From Breoghania sp. L-A4 (GTDB lineage Bacteria; Pseudomonadota; Alphaproteobacteria; Rhizobiales; Stappiaceae), in the NCBI RefSeq assembly GCF_003432385.1, contig NZ_CP031841.1, positions 4,007,579 through 4,071,578 of the forward strand: a stretch of DNA of 64,000 nucleotides, in the 5' to 3' direction. Of the stretch, positions 8,464-16,860 are shown piece by piece. Positions within the stretch are counted from its first letter, which is position 1, and the number at the start of each line of letters is the position of its first letter. The notes under the pieces were generated by a model. The model worked only from the letters and a program-made list of their open reading frames with translations. It was not told where the DNA came from and searched no databases. Both the position numbers and the translations under genes were made by a program.

Positions 8464-11400
8464 CTAGTGGAAATTGCGGCCCGCGGGCAGCGCGGCGCGC
8501 ATGGCCGCCTCGTCGGGTTGTGCCGCGCGCGCCGCCGGACGGCTGGCCAGCGGCAAGGGTCCGTGCGCTCCGGTGACCCGGGCCAGCGCCGCCGAGCCGA
8601 TGTCGTGCCCGTCCGCCACCGCCAGCAGCGCAGGCGTGAAATCGCTCAGCTCTCGGGCGATCAGATGCACCACCAGCCCTCCTTCTGCACCTGCCCGCGC
8701 ACCCGCAAAAGCCGCGCGCCCAGCACCACCTGGCGGTTGGCCTCGAACACCTTGGGCCAGACGATGACATTGACCACGCCGGTCTCGTCTTCGAGGGTCT
8801 CGAAAATCACCCCCTTGGCCGTGCCGGGACGCTGGCGCACCAGCACCAGCCCGGCGGTGGTCGCCATACGGCCGTTGGGAGTGGCGTTGATCTCCGCCGC
8901 CGTCAGCAGGCCGTTGTCGCGCAAGGCGCTTCGCAGGAAACTCACCGGATGCGCCTTCAGCGACAAAGACAGGGTGCGGTAGTCGTGGATCACGTCCTCG
9001 CCCGGCGGCAGCGGCGGCAGATCCGCGTCGGGCTCTTCATGCGCGGCCGGGCCTTGCGCCGCGGCGAACAGCGGCAGCAGCTCCGCCCCGTCGCGGCCGC
9101 GCAGTCCCTTCACCGCCCACAGGCCATCGCGCCTGCCAAGACCCAGGGAACGGAACGCATCGGCGCGTGCCAGGCGCTCCAGCACGGGCAATCCCAGGCC
9201 CGTGCGCAGCCACACGTCGCGCACCGAGTCATAGCCCTTGCCGCGCTTCTCCGCGATCAGCCGCGCCGCTTCCTCCTTGAAACCCTTGATGCGCGAGAAC
9301 CCCAGCCGCAGCGCATGTACCGAATGGATGTCGCCGCGCATCTCCGCGTGCCGCTCCCACAGATGTTCCGCGGCGCGCGCGCCGTCCTCCAGCGTGTTCT
9401 CCATGAGCGAATGGTTGATGTCGACGGGCCGGACCTCGACACCGTGCTCGCGCGCGTCGCGCACGATCTGCGCCGGGGCGTAAAACCCCATGGGTTGCGC
9501 GTTCAGAAGCGCGCAGGCGAAGACGTCCGGGTAATGGCACTTGAGCCAGCACGACACATAGACCAGCAGCGCAAACGATGCCGCGTGGCTTTCGGGAAAG
9601 CCGTAATCCGCGAAGCCCTCGATCTGCCGGAAACAGCGCTCGGCGAAATCGCGCTGGTAGCCGCGCGCCAGCATGCCTTTGATCAGCTTGTCGCGGAACC
9701 GGCCGATGGTGCCCGAGCGGCGGAACGTCGCCATGGCCCGGCGGAGCTGATCGGCCTCGCCCGGCGAAAAACCACCCGCGACAATGGCGATCTGCATGGC
9801 CTGTTCCTGAAACAGCGGAATGCCCAGCGTGCGCTCGAGCACCGCGCGCAGCTTGCCGGGCATGCGCTCGTTGGGCGGCATGCCGCGCTGCCGCCGCTTG
9901 AGATAGGGATGCACCATGCCGCCCTGGATGGGGCCGGGGCGCACGATCGCCACCTCGATGACCAGATCGTAGAATTCCTTCGGCTTGAGCCGTGGCAGCA
10001 TGGACATCTGCGCGCGGCTTTCGATCTGAAAGACGCCGAGCGTGTCGGCGCGCCGGGTCATCGCGTAGACCCGGTCGTCCTGATCCCGCAGCACACCGGC
10101 GAGCGTCAGCGGAATGCCGTAATGGCTGTCCATCAGCTCGAACGCCTTACGCACACAGGTCAGCATGCCCAGCGCCAGAACGTCGACCTTCAGGATGCCG
10201 AGCGCGTCGAGATCGTCCTTGTCCCACTCCACGAAGGTGCGGTCCTCCATCGCCGCATTGGCGACGGGGATGCAGTGATCCAGCCGGTCCTGGGTGAGCA
10301 CAAAGCCGCCCACGTGCTGGCCGAGATGGCGCGGAAAGCCGATCAGCTGCTTGACCAGGGCGAGCACCATGGCGAGCGCCGGATCGGTGGCGTCCAGCCC
10401 GGCGGCGGCGACCATATCCGCGTCCAACCCCTTGGACGAACTGCCCCAGCGCAGCCCGTTCAGCGCCTCCACCATATCGGCCGAAAGCCCGAACACCTTG
10501 CTCACCTCGCGGATGGCGCTGCGGCTGCGGTAGGTGATGACGGTGGCGGCCAGCGCCGCGCGCTCGCGGCCATATTTCGCATAAAGATACTGGATGACCT
10601 CCTCGCGCCGCTCGTGCTCGAAATCCACGTCGATGTCCGGCGGCTCGTCGCGCTCGGTCGACAGAAACCGCCCGAAGACCAGATTGCCGACCATCGGGTC
10701 GACCTCGGTCACCCCGAGGCAGAAACACACGGTGGAATTGGCCGCCGACCCTCGCCCCTGGCACAGGATCCCACACTCCTCGCGCGCGTAGCGGACGAGA
10801 TCGTGCACGGTGAGGAAATACGGCGCGTACTGCTTTTCCGCGATCAGCCTGAGTTCGGAGAGCACCCCGCGCCTGACCTTGAAGGGAATGCCGCCGGGAT
10901 AGCGCTTCTTCGCCCCCTCCCAGGTCAGCCGTTCCAGGGTCTGCTGCCCAGTCTCGCCGTCGCCGATGGTCTCCTCGGGATAATTGTAGCGCAGGTCCTC
11001 AAGCGAAAAGCGGATGGCGCGCGCAAACCGCTCCGTCTCATGAATGGCGTCGGGGTGCTCGCGAAACATCCGCGCCATCTCGTGCGGCTCCTTGAGATGC
11101 CGCTCGGCGTTCACCTCCAGCCGCCGCCCGGCGGTCTGCAGCGTGCAATGCTCGCGCACGCAGCTCAGCACGTCCTGCAGCGGCCGGCGGCCGGGCTCAT
11201 GGTAGAGGATCTCGTTGAGCGCGATGAGCGGCACCTGCGCGCTGTTCGCCAAGGCGGCCAGCCGGTTCAGCCGGGCGCGGTCGTCGCCGCGATGCCGGCA
11301 GGCCGCCCCCAGCCACACCCGCCCCGGCCCAAGAGCGGCCAGATCGCGCAAGGCGCGTTCGATCCCGTCCGGCTCATCGGGCGCGAGGATGAACTGCTGG

Positions 11401-11768
11401 CCGTCGGCGTAAGCGCTCAGGTCTTCGAAATGCAGAAGGCAGTCGCCCTTTTTCGCCCGGCGGTTGCCCAGGCTCAGCAGGGCGCAGAGCCGCCCGTAGG
11501 CCGCGCGGTCCACCGGGCAGGCGATCACATCCGGCGTGCCGTCGCAGAACACCAGCCGGGTACCCACGAGATAGCGGAAGCGCGGCGCGAACTCGACGAC
11601 CTGGCGCATGGTCATATGCGCGCGCACGACGCCGGCGAAACTGTTGCGGTCGCACAGCGCCAGCCCGCCCAGGCCGAGGGAGGCGGCGCGGGCGACGAGT
11701 TCCTCGGGATGCGAGGCGCCGCGCAGGAAGGAGAAATTGGACAGCGCGCCGATCTCGACGTAGCTCAT
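8464..11768 (-). CDS. dnaE2: Error-prone DNA polymerase DnaE2 (ImuC), frameshifted near the C-terminus
   Basis: DnaE2 is the catalytic polymerase of SOS-induced translesion mutagenesis and works with ImuA and ImuB. The start at 11768 (MSYVEIGALSNFSFLRGAS) overlaps the imuB stop as ATGA. The N-terminal PHP domain, the palm with the acidic pair in PPDIDVDFEHERREE, and the helix-hairpin-helix and OB-fold (LVLVRQRPGTAKGVIF) regions are all present. As read, the frame stops at 8661 after QVQKEGWWCI (1035 residues). One more base in the GGGCTGG stretch at 8674-8681 restores VVHLIARELSDF and an end at 8464 (...ALPAGRNFH, about 1101 residues), as in typical family members. The feature spans the restored gene. 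Confidence 0.9.
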
Positions 11769-13456
11769 GCGAACAACCCGTGAATGAACCAGCGTGGGCG
11801 GTCGGTCTCGGTGGTGTAGAGCCCCTCGCGAAACAGCCAGAAGCGCCGCCCGGAGACGTCCTCGGCGGTGTAATAGTCGCGCGTGAAGGCGCCCTCGCCG
11901 GGCTGCCACCATTCGACGCCGATGCGCTCCGGTCCGGCGGCCTTCACAAACCGGTAGCCCTGCCGCCGCCACTGCATGCGCACCGGCGGCCCGTCCGGCA
12001 CCTCGGCCACCACCGTCACGACTTCCGGCGCGGGCAGCAGCCGCAGCGGGCGTTTCAGGGTCGGATCGGCCGCCGACTGAGCGGCCTGGCCCGCCTGCGT
12101 CACCGCTGGCGCCAGGGTCACGGCGCGCTCGGGGATGTGGGTGTCGGAAAACCGGGGCCGCAACACCGCCTGCGCGCCCAGCCGGCTCGACAGCCGGTCG
12201 ATCAGCAGATCCAGATCGATGGCGCCATCGCCGGTGCCGAACGCCCCGCTCTGCACATCGGGCAGTTCCGAGACGGAGCTGGCCGCGAGCTGGATCGTCT
12301 CGATGCCGAAGCCGGCGTCGAATTCCTCGACCAGCTTGCCGATGCGGTTGGCAAAAAGCCGCGACACGTGGCCTGCGTCGCGGGTCGCCTGCGCCGCGTT
12401 GACCGCCAGATGCATCAGCTTGTGATCCACGCGGTAAAGCATCAGGTGGAAGGTCTGCGCGCCCAAACCCGCCTGCTCCAACTGCGCGGAAAGCTGCTGC
12501 GCCAGATCGCGCGCCGTCATCAGCACATCGTCGATCAGCGCGATGGGTTCGGCGAAATTGCGCCGGGCGCGATAATCGATGACCGGCAGGCGCGGCACCA
12601 GCGGCTCCCGCGCGCGCCCCAACGCCTGATCCAGCCGGGTCAGCAGCGACAGGCCGAAGCGAGCGCCCAGCCCCGCGCGGTCACGCCCGAACAGCTGGCC
12701 GACGGTCTTCAGGCCCATCTCGTGCAGTCCCGCGATCTGCTCCGCACTCAGCCGCAAGGCCGCCACCGGCAGCGGGCCGAGCGCCTCGACAAGCGCCGGG
12801 CCCTGCCTCTCGGGCTCCAATCGCGCCTTGCCGTGCCTGTGAAACCCCGCGCCCTCCTCCCGCAGCGCGGCGGCTGAGGGCGGCGCCCCATCGTCGTGAG
12901 CCAGGCCGCACGGCCGCACGATCTGCCCCGGCGCGAAACGGCCCAGCGCCAGCGCCGCGCCGATGCTCGGCGCGATGGCGCCTTGCACGGAAAAGCCGAA
13001 GCCTTGCAGCCGCCGCAACGCCATTGCCAGCATCGCGCGCTCGCCGCCGAACAGATGCGCGGCGCCGGTGATGTCGACGCACAGGTCCTCATGCGCCGAC
13101 CAGTCGCGGACGACCGCGACGATCGGCGAGAGATTGCTGTGCCAGTCGGCGAATTCGGTGAACAGCCGTTCGGTCTCCGCCCGGTCGATCTCGCGCGCGA
13201 TGATCCCGGGGCACATGGCGCGCGCATCGCTCAGCGTCTGGCCGGTCCCCAGCCCGCAAGCCCGCGCCCGGTCGTCGAGCGCCACCAGCCGCATGGCGTT
13301 GTTCTGGCGCTCGTAGAGCACCAGCGGCGCGGCGCTGCCCGCCAGCAGCGGGTCATGCCGTTTCAGGCAATCGGTCGCCCAGCGCGGCAGATGCAGCACC
13401 AGGTAGCGCCGCTCGGCGACCGTCCGCATCTCCCTTTGGTGCAAGTGCAAAGCCAT
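11765..13456 (-). CDS. imuB: ImuB, inactive Y-family polymerase-like mutagenesis protein
   Basis: With the ATG at 13456 this is 563 residues. It carries the Y-family fold (YLVLHLPRWATDCLKRHDP; LCVDITGAAHLFGG), but the first catalytic acidic position of active Y polymerases is replaced in the HLPRW segment, as is known for ImuB. ImuB docks DnaE2 to the replication clamp. A more downstream ATG at 13429 is also possible and would leave a more typical N-terminus. Either start overlaps the imuA 3' end by 77-104 bases, while the stop overlaps dnaE2 by ATGA. Regulation is expected from the LexA box upstream of imuA. Confidence 0.92.
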   Translation of the reverse strand: MALHLHQREMRTVAERRYLVLHLPRWATDCLKRHDPLLAGSAAPLVLYERQNNAMRLVALDDRARACGLGTGQTLSDARAMCPGIIAREIDRAETERLFTEFADWHSNLSPIVAVVRDWSAHEDLCVDITGAAHLFGGERAMLAMALRRLQGFGFSVQGAIAPSIGAALALGRFAPGQIVRPCGLAHDDGAPPSAAALREEGAGFHRHGKARLEPERQGPALVEALGPLPVAALRLSAEQIAGLHEMGLKTVGQLFGRDRAGLGARFGLSLLTRLDQALGRAREPLVPRLPVIDYRARRNFAEPIALIDDVLMTARDLAQQLSAQLEQAGLGAQTFHLMLYRVDHKLMHLAVNAAQATRDAGHVSRLFANRIGKLVEEFDAGFGIETIQLAASSVSELPDVQSGAFGTGDGAIDLDLLIDRLSSRLGAQAVLRPRFSDTHIPERAVTLAPAVTQAGQAAQSAADPTLKRPLRLLPAPEVVTVVAEVPDGPPVRMQWRRQGYRFVKAAGPERIGVEWWQPGEGAFTRDYYTAEDVSGRRFWLFREGLYTTETDRPRWFIHGLFA

Positions 13457-14159
13457 TGTCCGTCCAGTCCACAGTCCACGTGCCGCCCTCGGTTTTGCCG
13501 CCCGCGCGTCCAAGCCCTTTCTCCAGCGTGACCTGCCACCGCGCGTGTCCCGGCGCGCGGTTGTCGAAAGGCATCGCGGCGCTTGGTTGCGGCGTCACAT
13601 GCCAGCGGAAGCTGGCGGCGCTCGCCTCCCGCTCGCCCCCGTAGCGCATGAGAAAGATCGAGGCGCCTGCGGCTTCCGCCCGCAGCCCCAGCCGCCGGGA
13701 GGCCGTGAAATCCAGCGCCTTGTGGTGGCTGCCGATGTCGGCGATGACGGCGGCCACAGCCGGACAGGCGGCCGCCTCCTCTCCCGCCCACAGAAGATCG
13801 GTGATCGAGCGGGTGCGGCCGAGGATCAGATGCGCGGGATCGAGCCCGAAGCCGGCCAGCCCCGCGCCATGCGGCATGCCGTATTCCTGGCCCTCATGGG
13901 CGATCTGCAGCCAGATGACGGCGTGCCGCGTGACATCCAGAAGCCCGCGGATCTGCCCCAGCGTGAAGCCGAAGACGCCCGCGGAATGGCTGAAATGATC
14001 GGTCCAGACCTCGTGCAGGACGCCGGCGGGACAAGCCATGAAGGGCACGCCGGTTTGCGCCGGCGCAGCCACGGGCACCCCCGGCATGGGGCGCTTTTCC
14101 AGCTTGGCGATATCGCCACGCAAGCGGGCCAGAAGGGCCGTTTTCGTCTGAGGATCCAT
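13353..14159 (-). CDS. imuA: ImuA, RecA-like accessory protein of the SOS mutasome
   Basis: A 268-residue protein, first gene of the imuA-imuB-dnaE2 operon. The ATG at 14159 starts MDPQTKTALLARLRGDIAKLEKRP; longer in-frame extensions would run through the LexA box and are rejected. The stretch LHEVWTDHFSHSAGVFGFTLG and the region RLGLRAEAAGASIFLMRYGG fit ImuA/SulA-RecA-like proteins of this operon. It supports DnaE2/ImuB-dependent lesion bypass. The C-terminus, after WTVDWTDNGFALAPK, is read inside the imuB start, an unusually long same-strand overlap. No stop occurs in the alternative frames there, so I keep it as a true overlap. Confidence 0.88.
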   Translation of the reverse strand: MDPQTKTALLARLRGDIAKLEKRPMPGVPVAAPAQTGVPFMACPAGVLHEVWTDHFSHSAGVFGFTLGQIRGLLDVTRHAVIWLQIAHEGQEYGMPHGAGLAGFGLDPAHLILGRTRSITDLLWAGEEAAACPAVAAVIADIGSHHKALDFTASRRLGLRAEAAGASIFLMRYGGEREASAASFRWHVTPQPSAAMPFDNRAPGHARWQVTLEKGLGRAGGKTEGGTWTVDWTDNGFALAPKGDADGRRAALPGAASAALGDRLPETA

Positions 14160-14183
14160 GAGATGATGCCGCGTTCCATTAAA

Positions 14184-14198
14184 GAACAAATAGGGAAC
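14184..14198 (-). promoter_or_regulatory. LexA (SOS) box upstream of imuA
   Basis: Read on the coding strand the site is GTTCCCTATTTGTTC, a perfect GTTC-N7-GTTC, the alphaproteobacterial LexA operator. It lies 25 bases upstream of the imuA ATG, where it would cover the promoter. This supports DNA-damage induction of the whole imuA-imuB-dnaE2 operon. Confidence 0.85.
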
Positions 14199-14324
14199 AT
14201 CATCTGACGTCAGAGAGTCAAGCTGGCAAAATCCACAGCCCCGGCTCAGCAGTGGAGGAGCTGGATTGCACGTTAAAAATTCAAGCAAACCATGCCGGCA
14301 GAGGCTGCGACTCCAGCCGCGCTT

Positions 14325-14798
14325 TCAGCGCGTGATGACGATCTCCGTCGCCGCCCGGCCATAGCGTTTGACGAGCTCGAAGAGCGTGCGCGCATGGTCG
14401 GGATGCAGGCGCACGCAGCCATGCGAGGCGGGACGTCCGAGATTGCGCAGTTCCGTGGTGCCGTGGATCGCATAGCCATGGTAGAAAAAGATCGAATAGG
14501 GCATCGGCGCGTAGTCGTAGATCGTCGAGTACCACATCCGCGCCAGCCGCACGGGCCTGAACCGGCCGGTCGGCGTGCGGTAGCCGCGCCGCGCGGTGGA
14601 TACCCGCCAGCGGTAGGCCACACGGCCGTCCAGGCTCACCTGCATGGTCTGCCGCGACAAATCGATCCGCACCCCGACATTGGCGGCGAGGGCCGGCATT
14701 GAAGCCAGCCCCGACATCAGCACGCAGGCCAAGAGCAGCACGGCCAGCATGCCGCCGCGCGGCAACCCTCCCGCACTACGTCGCCTCAGAATGTCCAT
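14325..14798 (-). CDS. L,D-transpeptidase (YkuD domain)
   Basis: A 157-residue exported enzyme that links or modifies peptidoglycan stem peptides. A signal peptide covers about residues 1-39 (...LASMPALAA). The YkuD catalytic motif is present: IHGTTE, then SHGCVRL with Cys128 as nucleophile and His126 beside it. A strong purine-rich ribosome site (GGGGGGAG) precedes the ATG at 14798. It lacks LysM or other binding domains, as is common for the many short alphaproteobacterial members. It sits between the imuA promoter region and the HhH gene, both on the same strand, with no evident functional link. Confidence 0.9.
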   Translation of the reverse strand: MDILRRRSAGGLPRGGMLAVLLLACVLMSGLASMPALAANVGVRIDLSRQTMQVSLDGRVAYRWRVSTARRGYRTPTGRFRPVRLARMWYSTIYDYAPMPYSIFFYHGYAIHGTTELRNLGRPASHGCVRLHPDHARTLFELVKRYGRAATEIVITR

Positions 14799-14810
14799 CC
14801 GGCTCCCCCC

Positions 14811-15782
14811 TCACCGATCATCGTTCAGTTGCGCGCATTCCTCCTCGCGGCCCCGCACCACCCGCCTGCCCGCCAGCGGACCGCGCGTCTCGGTGACCAC
14901 CGTGCAGCGGCCTTCCGCATGCCCGTCGCTCTCGAAATAGATCACCACCCAATCGTCGTTCCTGCCGAGCTGATGGGCGAGCGCCGTGTTGGAAAACAGC
15001 GCGGTGAACTGCCACTCGCCGAGCCGGGCGTGCATCACCGGCAGCCAGGCCTCGCCGGTGGGATTGAAGCGCTTGGGCGCGATCCTGCGCAGGCTGCCCG
15101 CCGCCGCGCGCTCGCGATAGCGGGCATCGATCTCCAGGATCAGGTCGACGCCGGGGACGGCGTCCGCGCGGTGCTCGCGCCGGAAGACCGGACGGCCCAG
15201 CCGCTCCGCCAGCACGGCGGCGATCGCCTGGCTGCGGCGCGGCCCCAGGCCCGCGATCCGGACATCGCCCAGATGCAGCGCGGCCTCCAGATCCTCCAGC
15301 GTCTCCAGATGCATCTCGTCGGCAAGCCGCGCCGCGAGTTTTGGCCCGATGCCCGGAATGGTCTGAAAAAGCTTCTCCGGGGAGAGCTCGCCGCGCAGCC
15401 GTTCGAGCTGCGACCAGCGGCCGCTCACCACCAGTTCGGCGATGGCGCCCGCGATGCCCTTGCCGATGCCCGGCAGCGCGATCAACCCGGCACGCCCCTC
15501 CTGCTCCAGGATATCGGCGACGGGCCGTGGCAAGGCCGCGACCGTCTCCGCCGCCTTGCGATAGGCGCGCTCGCGAAACCCGTCCGCGCCCTGCTGCTCG
15601 AGCAGATCCGCATAGTCGCGCAGCTTCACGGCGATCGAAGCGTTCGCGCGCTCTCCCGCTCCGCGCCCGGACGCACTGGTTCGGGTCCGTGCCGTCTTGT
15701 CCGGCGTTGCTTGAGCTCTTGCCAACGCGCGCCTGCCTTTTCGAAATCTCTCCCTCGTGAAAACCCACGATACGCGACGCAC
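14811..15782 (-). CDS. Helix-hairpin-helix protein related to the PolX N-terminal region
   Basis: Up to 323 residues from a GTG at 15782; the first 50 residues are basic and poorly conserved in look, so a later start is possible. From about residue 50 it has the helical 8-kDa-like domain of family X polymerases (YADLLEQQGADGFRERAYR). HhH motifs LPGIGKGIAGAI, IPGIGPKLAARL and IAGLGPRRSQAI follow. The palm domain with catalytic Asp pairs and the PHP exonuclease domain are missing; instead there is a unique C-terminal region. I infer DNA binding, perhaps to gaps or branched ends. Its location next to the SOS mutasome operon is suggestive only. Confidence 0.75.
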   Translation of the reverse strand: MRRVSWVFTRERFRKGRRALARAQATPDKTARTRTSASGRGAGERANASIAVKLRDYADLLEQQGADGFRERAYRKAAETVAALPRPVADILEQEGRAGLIALPGIGKGIAGAIAELVVSGRWSQLERLRGELSPEKLFQTIPGIGPKLAARLADEMHLETLEDLEAALHLGDVRIAGLGPRRSQAIAAVLAERLGRPVFRREHRADAVPGVDLILEIDARYRERAAAGSLRRIAPKRFNPTGEAWLPVMHARLGEWQFTALFSNTALAHQLGRNDDWVVIYFESDGHAEGRCTVVTETRGPLAGRRVVRGREEECAQLNDDR

Positions 15783-15861
15783 CGCGCCACGCCTTGATCC
15801 CCATCAAGGATGCGCGGTCCGGCGCGCGTCATAAAGAATAGAACGGGAAGGACCGATCGAG

Positions 15862-16839
15862 ATGCCGGACGACAGAAGGCGCGCGCTTGTGGGCGACATC
15901 GGCGGCACCCATGCCCGCTTCGCCATCAGCGACATCGACCGGCTGACCATCGAGCATTTCACCCTCTACAAGACCAGGGATTTTAGCTCCTTCGAGGACG
16001 CGGTGAGCGCCTATTACCGCGCCATCGACGAACGCCCGCGCATGGCCGCCTTCGCCATCGCGGGACCGATCACCGGCGACACGGTCGCTCTGACCAACGC
16101 TCCGTGGTCCTTCACCACCGCCGGAATCCGGGAGGCCACCGGGATAAAAAACGTCACCCTGCTCAACGATTTCGAGGCCATCGCGCTGTCGCTGCCCTAT
16201 CTCGCGGACAGCGATCTGCAGCGGATCGGCGGCACGCAGATCAACGAGACCGCGCCGCGGCTGGTGCTGGGACCGGGCACCGGCTTCGGCGTCAGCGGGC
16301 TGGTTCCCGTGGCCGACGGCTGGAGCGCGACGTCCGGCGAGGGCGGGCATGTGTCCTTCGGCGCCACCAGCGCCCGCGAAATGGCGATCCTCGAGCATCT
16401 GGCATGGGAATTCGGTCATGTGTCGATCGAGCGGGTGCTGTCGGGAAGCGGTATCGAGGCCATTCACGCGGCGCTCGGCCGGCTCAAGAACGGCCGGACC
16501 GCAACCCTGCCGGCGGCCGAGATCGTCGCCCGCGCGGACGCTGGCGGGGATGCGCACGCGACGCAGACGCTGTCGTGTTTCGTCTCAGTGCTGGCGCGCA
16601 CCGCGGGCGATTTCGCGCTGGTCTTCGGCGCGCGCGGCGGGGTCTATCTCGGCGGCGGCATCGCGCCGAGGATCCTGACACACCTGACCTCCGGCGCCTT
16701 CCGCAAGGCGTTTGAAAACAAGGGACGGATGTCGTCCTACCTGGCGCAGATCCCCGCCTTCGTCATCACGGCGAAGGATCCGGGACTGCGCGGCGCGGCC
16801 GTGGCGTTGGCGCAGAAACGTCCGGCCAAGGCACACTGA
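15862..16839 (+). CDS. glk: Glucokinase
   Basis: This cytoplasmic enzyme phosphorylates glucose to glucose 6-phosphate with ATP. The protein has 325 residues, the usual length of the bacterial Glk family. The phosphate-1 motif GDIGGTHARFAI is at residues 11-22. LNDFEAIALSLP and GPGTGFGVSGLVP match the sugar- and nucleotide-binding segments, and GGVYLGGGIAPRI the adenosine region. A ribosome site (GGGAAGGA) lies nine bases before the ATG. It is convergent with ppsA. The sugar ABC importer at 19976-24188 would supply its substrate, so the two together suggest uptake and phosphorylation of free glucose. Confidence 0.95.
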   Translation: MPDDRRRALVGDIGGTHARFAISDIDRLTIEHFTLYKTRDFSSFEDAVSAYYRAIDERPRMAAFAIAGPITGDTVALTNAPWSFTTAGIREATGIKNVTLLNDFEAIALSLPYLADSDLQRIGGTQINETAPRLVLGPGTGFGVSGLVPVADGWSATSGEGGHVSFGATSAREMAILEHLAWEFGHVSIERVLSGSGIEAIHAALGRLKNGRTATLPAAEIVARADAGGDAHATQTLSCFVSVLARTAGDFALVFGARGGVYLGGGIAPRILTHLTSGAFRKAFENKGRMSSYLAQIPAFVITAKDPGLRGAAVALAQKRPAKAH

Positions 16840-16860
16840 CAACCGTTCGGAACCGGCGCG

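Noticed and set aside
8661-8681. Programmed frameshift in dnaE2
   Set aside because: No slippery heptamer is visible, and four other genes show the same one-base loss, so a sequence error is simpler.
8949-11783. A 944-codon open frame on the plus strand opposite dnaE2
   Set aside because: It is a mirror of a highly GC-rich real gene, with His/Arg/Gln-heavy translation and no domain. DnaE2 on the other strand is unmistakable.
13353-13456. Frameshift at the imuA/imuB overlap
   Set aside because: The overlap is long, but no stop codon in the alternative frames would shorten imuA cleanly, so a real overlap is kept.
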